Source: Erysipelothrix sp. (GTDB taxonomy: Bacteria > Bacillota_I > Bacilli_A > Erysipelotrichales > Erysipelotrichaceae). Taken from it: a stretch of DNA of 18,350 bases. The notes beneath the pieces were generated by a model. It was not told where the DNA came from and made no database searches. It worked only from the letters and a program-made list of their open reading frames with translations. The stretch covers positions 1 through 18,350 of the forward strand of contig JAAYNU010000255.1 of the NCBI GenBank assembly GCA_012520695.1. The letters run 5' to 3'. The translations under genes were made by a program, and so were the position numbers. The number at the start of each line of letters is the position of its first letter. Position 1 is the stretch's first letter. Of the stretch, positions 14,234 through 18,350 are shown piece after piece.

Positions 14234-15118
14234 ATGAGAAATTTTCTAAGTGTCGAGCAGTTTTCAAATGATGAAGTTCAAGAGTTGGTGAATCGGGCCC
14301 TTGAATATAAGGAAAAGAAACGAGAGTATCGAAGTGATATCAGTGTTGTGAATATGTTCTTTGAGAACTCAACGCGCACAAAGCATAGTTTTGAAATGGC
14401 TGAATTTAAAATGGGCATGCATGCAGTTAACTTTGATGTAACGACCAGTTCAGTTAAAAAGGGTGAAAGTCTTTATGACTCGGTTCTGACCATGCAAGCA
14501 TTGGGTGTTGATATCGCGGTTATTCGTCATCCTGACAATAACTATATGGATCAGCTCGTAAACTTAGAAATATCCATTGTGAATGGGGGTAGTGGTAGTG
14601 GACAACATCCATCCCAATCACTTCTTGACGTTATGACAATTTACGAAGAGTTCAAAACATTCATCGGATTAAAGATTGCGATTGTCGGAGATATTTCTCA
14701 CTCAAGAGTTGCGATGTCTAATATGACATTACTTAATCAATTGGGAGCAGATGTTATCTTCTGTGGACCACGAGAATACTTTAAGAAAGAATATGAGCGT
14801 TTTGGAACGTACATGACTTTAGATGAAGCTGTATTAGTGTGTGATGTCGTGATGATGCTTCGGGTTCAATTGGAACGACATAATCCTGATGAGGTCTTTA
14901 AAGCTCAACAGTACCATGATGAATACGGTCTAACGATTGAACGCGGTGACATGATGAAGAAGAGTGCGATAATTATGCACCCTGCTCCTGTTAATCGGGA
15001 TGTAGAACTTGCATCACAGCTTGTGGAAGCGAAACAATCACGCATTGTGAGTCAAATGAGTAATGGTGTTTACATGAGAATGGCCATCCTTGAATGGGTT
15101 CTCGAAGGGAGAGTATAA
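14234..15118 (+). CDS. pyrB: Aspartate carbamoyltransferase catalytic subunit
   Basis: I place the start at ATG 14234 (MRNFLSVEQFS), after a GAGGAGAG RBS. The in-frame GTG at 14207 lies inside the attenuator terminator. The 294-residue product joins carbamoyl phosphate and L-aspartate to give N-carbamoyl-L-aspartate, the committed pyrimidine step. Visible are FFENSTRTKHSFEMAE (carbamoyl phosphate site), VIRHPDN, GSGQHPSQSLLDVMTIYEEF, and HPAPVNRDVEL near residue 256. There is no regulatory pyrI beside it, as in Bacillus, so it probably acts as a simple trimer. Control comes from the attenuator just upstream. Its TAA overlaps the pyrC ATG (TAATG). Confidence 0.97.
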   Translation: MRNFLSVEQFSNDEVQELVNRALEYKEKKREYRSDISVVNMFFENSTRTKHSFEMAEFKMGMHAVNFDVTTSSVKKGESLYDSVLTMQALGVDIAVIRHPDNNYMDQLVNLEISIVNGGSGSGQHPSQSLLDVMTIYEEFKTFIGLKIAIVGDISHSRVAMSNMTLLNQLGADVIFCGPREYFKKEYERFGTYMTLDEAVLVCDVVMMLRVQLERHNPDEVFKAQQYHDEYGLTIERGDMMKKSAIIMHPAPVNRDVELASQLVEAKQSRIVSQMSNGVYMRMAILEWVLEGRV

Positions 15119-16379
15119 TGAAGCTAAACTTAATTAATGGAAAAAGAGTTACTAAGGGAAATGAACTGGAATTAATCTCAATTGGGATTGAGAACGGAAT
15201 TATCACAGAAATCGGAACGCTGAGTGATGCTGATCAAACAATCGATCTTCAGGGTAAATTACTGACTCCAGGTCTAGTGGATGTTCACTTACACCTCAGA
15301 GAACCAGGATTCACGGATAAAGAAACAATTAAAACAGGATCAATGGCCGCAGCGCGCGGTGGAGTTACTACAATCTGTGCGATGCCTAATACGAATCCTG
15401 TTCCTGATACGAAAGTGATTTATGATGATATTGTTGGTATCATCAATCGCGATGCAGTGGTTAATACCTATCAATACGCTCCAATCACGATGGGACTAAG
15501 AAGTGATGAACTCGTTGATATGGAAGCAATCAATGCTTTTGCCTACACGAATGATGGCGTAGGAGTACAAACAGCCGGTACTATGTATCTCGCAATGAAG
15601 GAAGCAGCACGCCTAAATAAACCAATCGTTGCGCATACAGAAGATGATTCATTACTCTTCGGTGGCGTTATGCACGAAGGACGTAAGAATAAAGAACTGG
15701 GTCTTCCGGGTATTATGGGAATCGCTGAGAGTTCACAAATTGCGCGTGATATCTTACTCGCGAAAGAGACGGGTGTTCACTATCATGTCTGCCATGTCAG
15801 TTCTAAGGAAAGTGTTTCCGCAATTCGTTGGGGTAAATCAATGGGAGTCAATGTGACTGCTGAAGTAGCGCCGCATCATTTAATCCTATGTGAGGATGAT
15901 ATCACAGAGAATGATTCCAAATTCAAAATGAATCCACCGCTTCGATCAAAAGAAGACAGAGAAGCATTAATTGAAGGTGTACTCGATGGAACAATCGAAA
16001 TCATCGCAACCGACCACGCACCGCATACTAAAGAAGATAAAGCAGGTGGCTTTATGGGAACGCCGTTTGGTATCGTTGGAATTGAAACATCATTCGCACT
16101 GATCTATACACACTTTGTGAGGACTGGAATCTTCACTCTAGAAGAAACAGTGAAGTATATGAGCAGTGCTCCAGCTGAACTCTTCAATCTACCGGGGTCT
16201 TCCTTAGAATTGGGTAGTGTTGCGGATCTTGTGGTCTTTGATTTAGAACTTGAGGAAGCAATTGATCAAAGTGAGTATTTATCGAAGTCAGATAATACGA
16301 TGTTTAATGGGGAGAAAGTTTACGGAATGTGTGACTTATGTTTAGTGAATGGAGAGATAGTATGGAGGAAAGAAGCCTA

Positions 16380-16380
<1 letters not shown>
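15118..16380 (+). CDS. pyrC: Dihydroorotase
   Basis: I place the start at ATG 15118, overlapping the pyrB stop, with a GGGAGAG RBS about 5 to 10 bases upstream. The ATG-like start at 15094 would sit inside pyrB. The 420-residue product is a class I dihydroorotase that closes N-carbamoyl aspartate to dihydroorotate with a zinc centre. Motifs are DVHLHLREPG (metal ligands His57 and His59), GGVTTICAMPNTNP, HYHVCHVSS, EVAPHHL and ATDHAPHTKEDK, all in the family order. Length is near the 428 of the Bacillus enzyme. The next gene's ATG overlaps its TAA. Confidence 0.97.

Positions 16381-18350
<1,970 letters not shown>

Overview
The window looks like a chromosomal stretch of a low-GC Bacillota (Firmicutes). 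The signs are AAGGAGG-type ribosome binding sites, short AT-rich spacers, a pyrR-led pyrimidine operon with PyrR-type RNA attenuators, a PyrK/PyrD class 1B dihydroorotate dehydrogenase, a CatE-like VOC protein and a LOR (YxjI-like) protein. I cannot name the species. An Erysipelotrichia or Bacilli relative would fit, but that is inference. There are no tRNA or rRNA genes, CRISPR arrays or intact mobile elements.

Layout. (1) 1-242, minus: the 5' part of a GNAT acetyltransferase gene, preceded by an 11-codon leader ORF with a strong Shine-Dalgarno. (2) 386-9074, plus: a tightly packed, probably seven-gene operon. Its order is yigZ (apparently leaderless), a Fur-family metalloregulator, a VOC/CatE-like protein, a CDF metal exporter with Mn-type metal-site residues, a short UvrA-like ATPase broken by one extra A in a homopolymer, and two half-transporters forming a heterodimeric ABC exporter. 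(3) 9083-9130: a long bidirectional terminator hairpin. (4) 11937-9125, minus: a four-gene operon encoding a LOR protein with a poly-Ser tail, a DUF3137 membrane protein, LemA and a second DUF3137 paralogue. (5) About 500 bases of AT-rich divergent spacer with two short perfect palindromes and no convincing gene. (6) 12472-13267, plus: a lipoprotein pseudogene with two frameshifts and a nonsense codon, which still has its promoter, RBS and terminator. (7) From 13469 to the right edge, plus: the pyr operon, with a consensus promoter, attenuator 1, pyrR, attenuator 2, then pyrB-pyrC-pyrK-pyrD-pyrF (the last cut by the window edge).

How the parts work together. The pyr genes cover UMP synthesis from carbamoyl phosphate onward: PyrB makes carbamoyl aspartate, PyrC closes the ring, PyrK with PyrD oxidises dihydroorotate using NAD, and PyrF decarboxylates OMP. 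PyrR should sense UMP and stop transcription at two leader hairpins. pyrE and the carbamoyl-phosphate synthase genes are not in this window. The first operon looks like metal homeostasis plus detoxification or export. The LOR/DUF3137/LemA operon is membrane-associated and functionally undefined, and is the best candidate here for undescribed biology.
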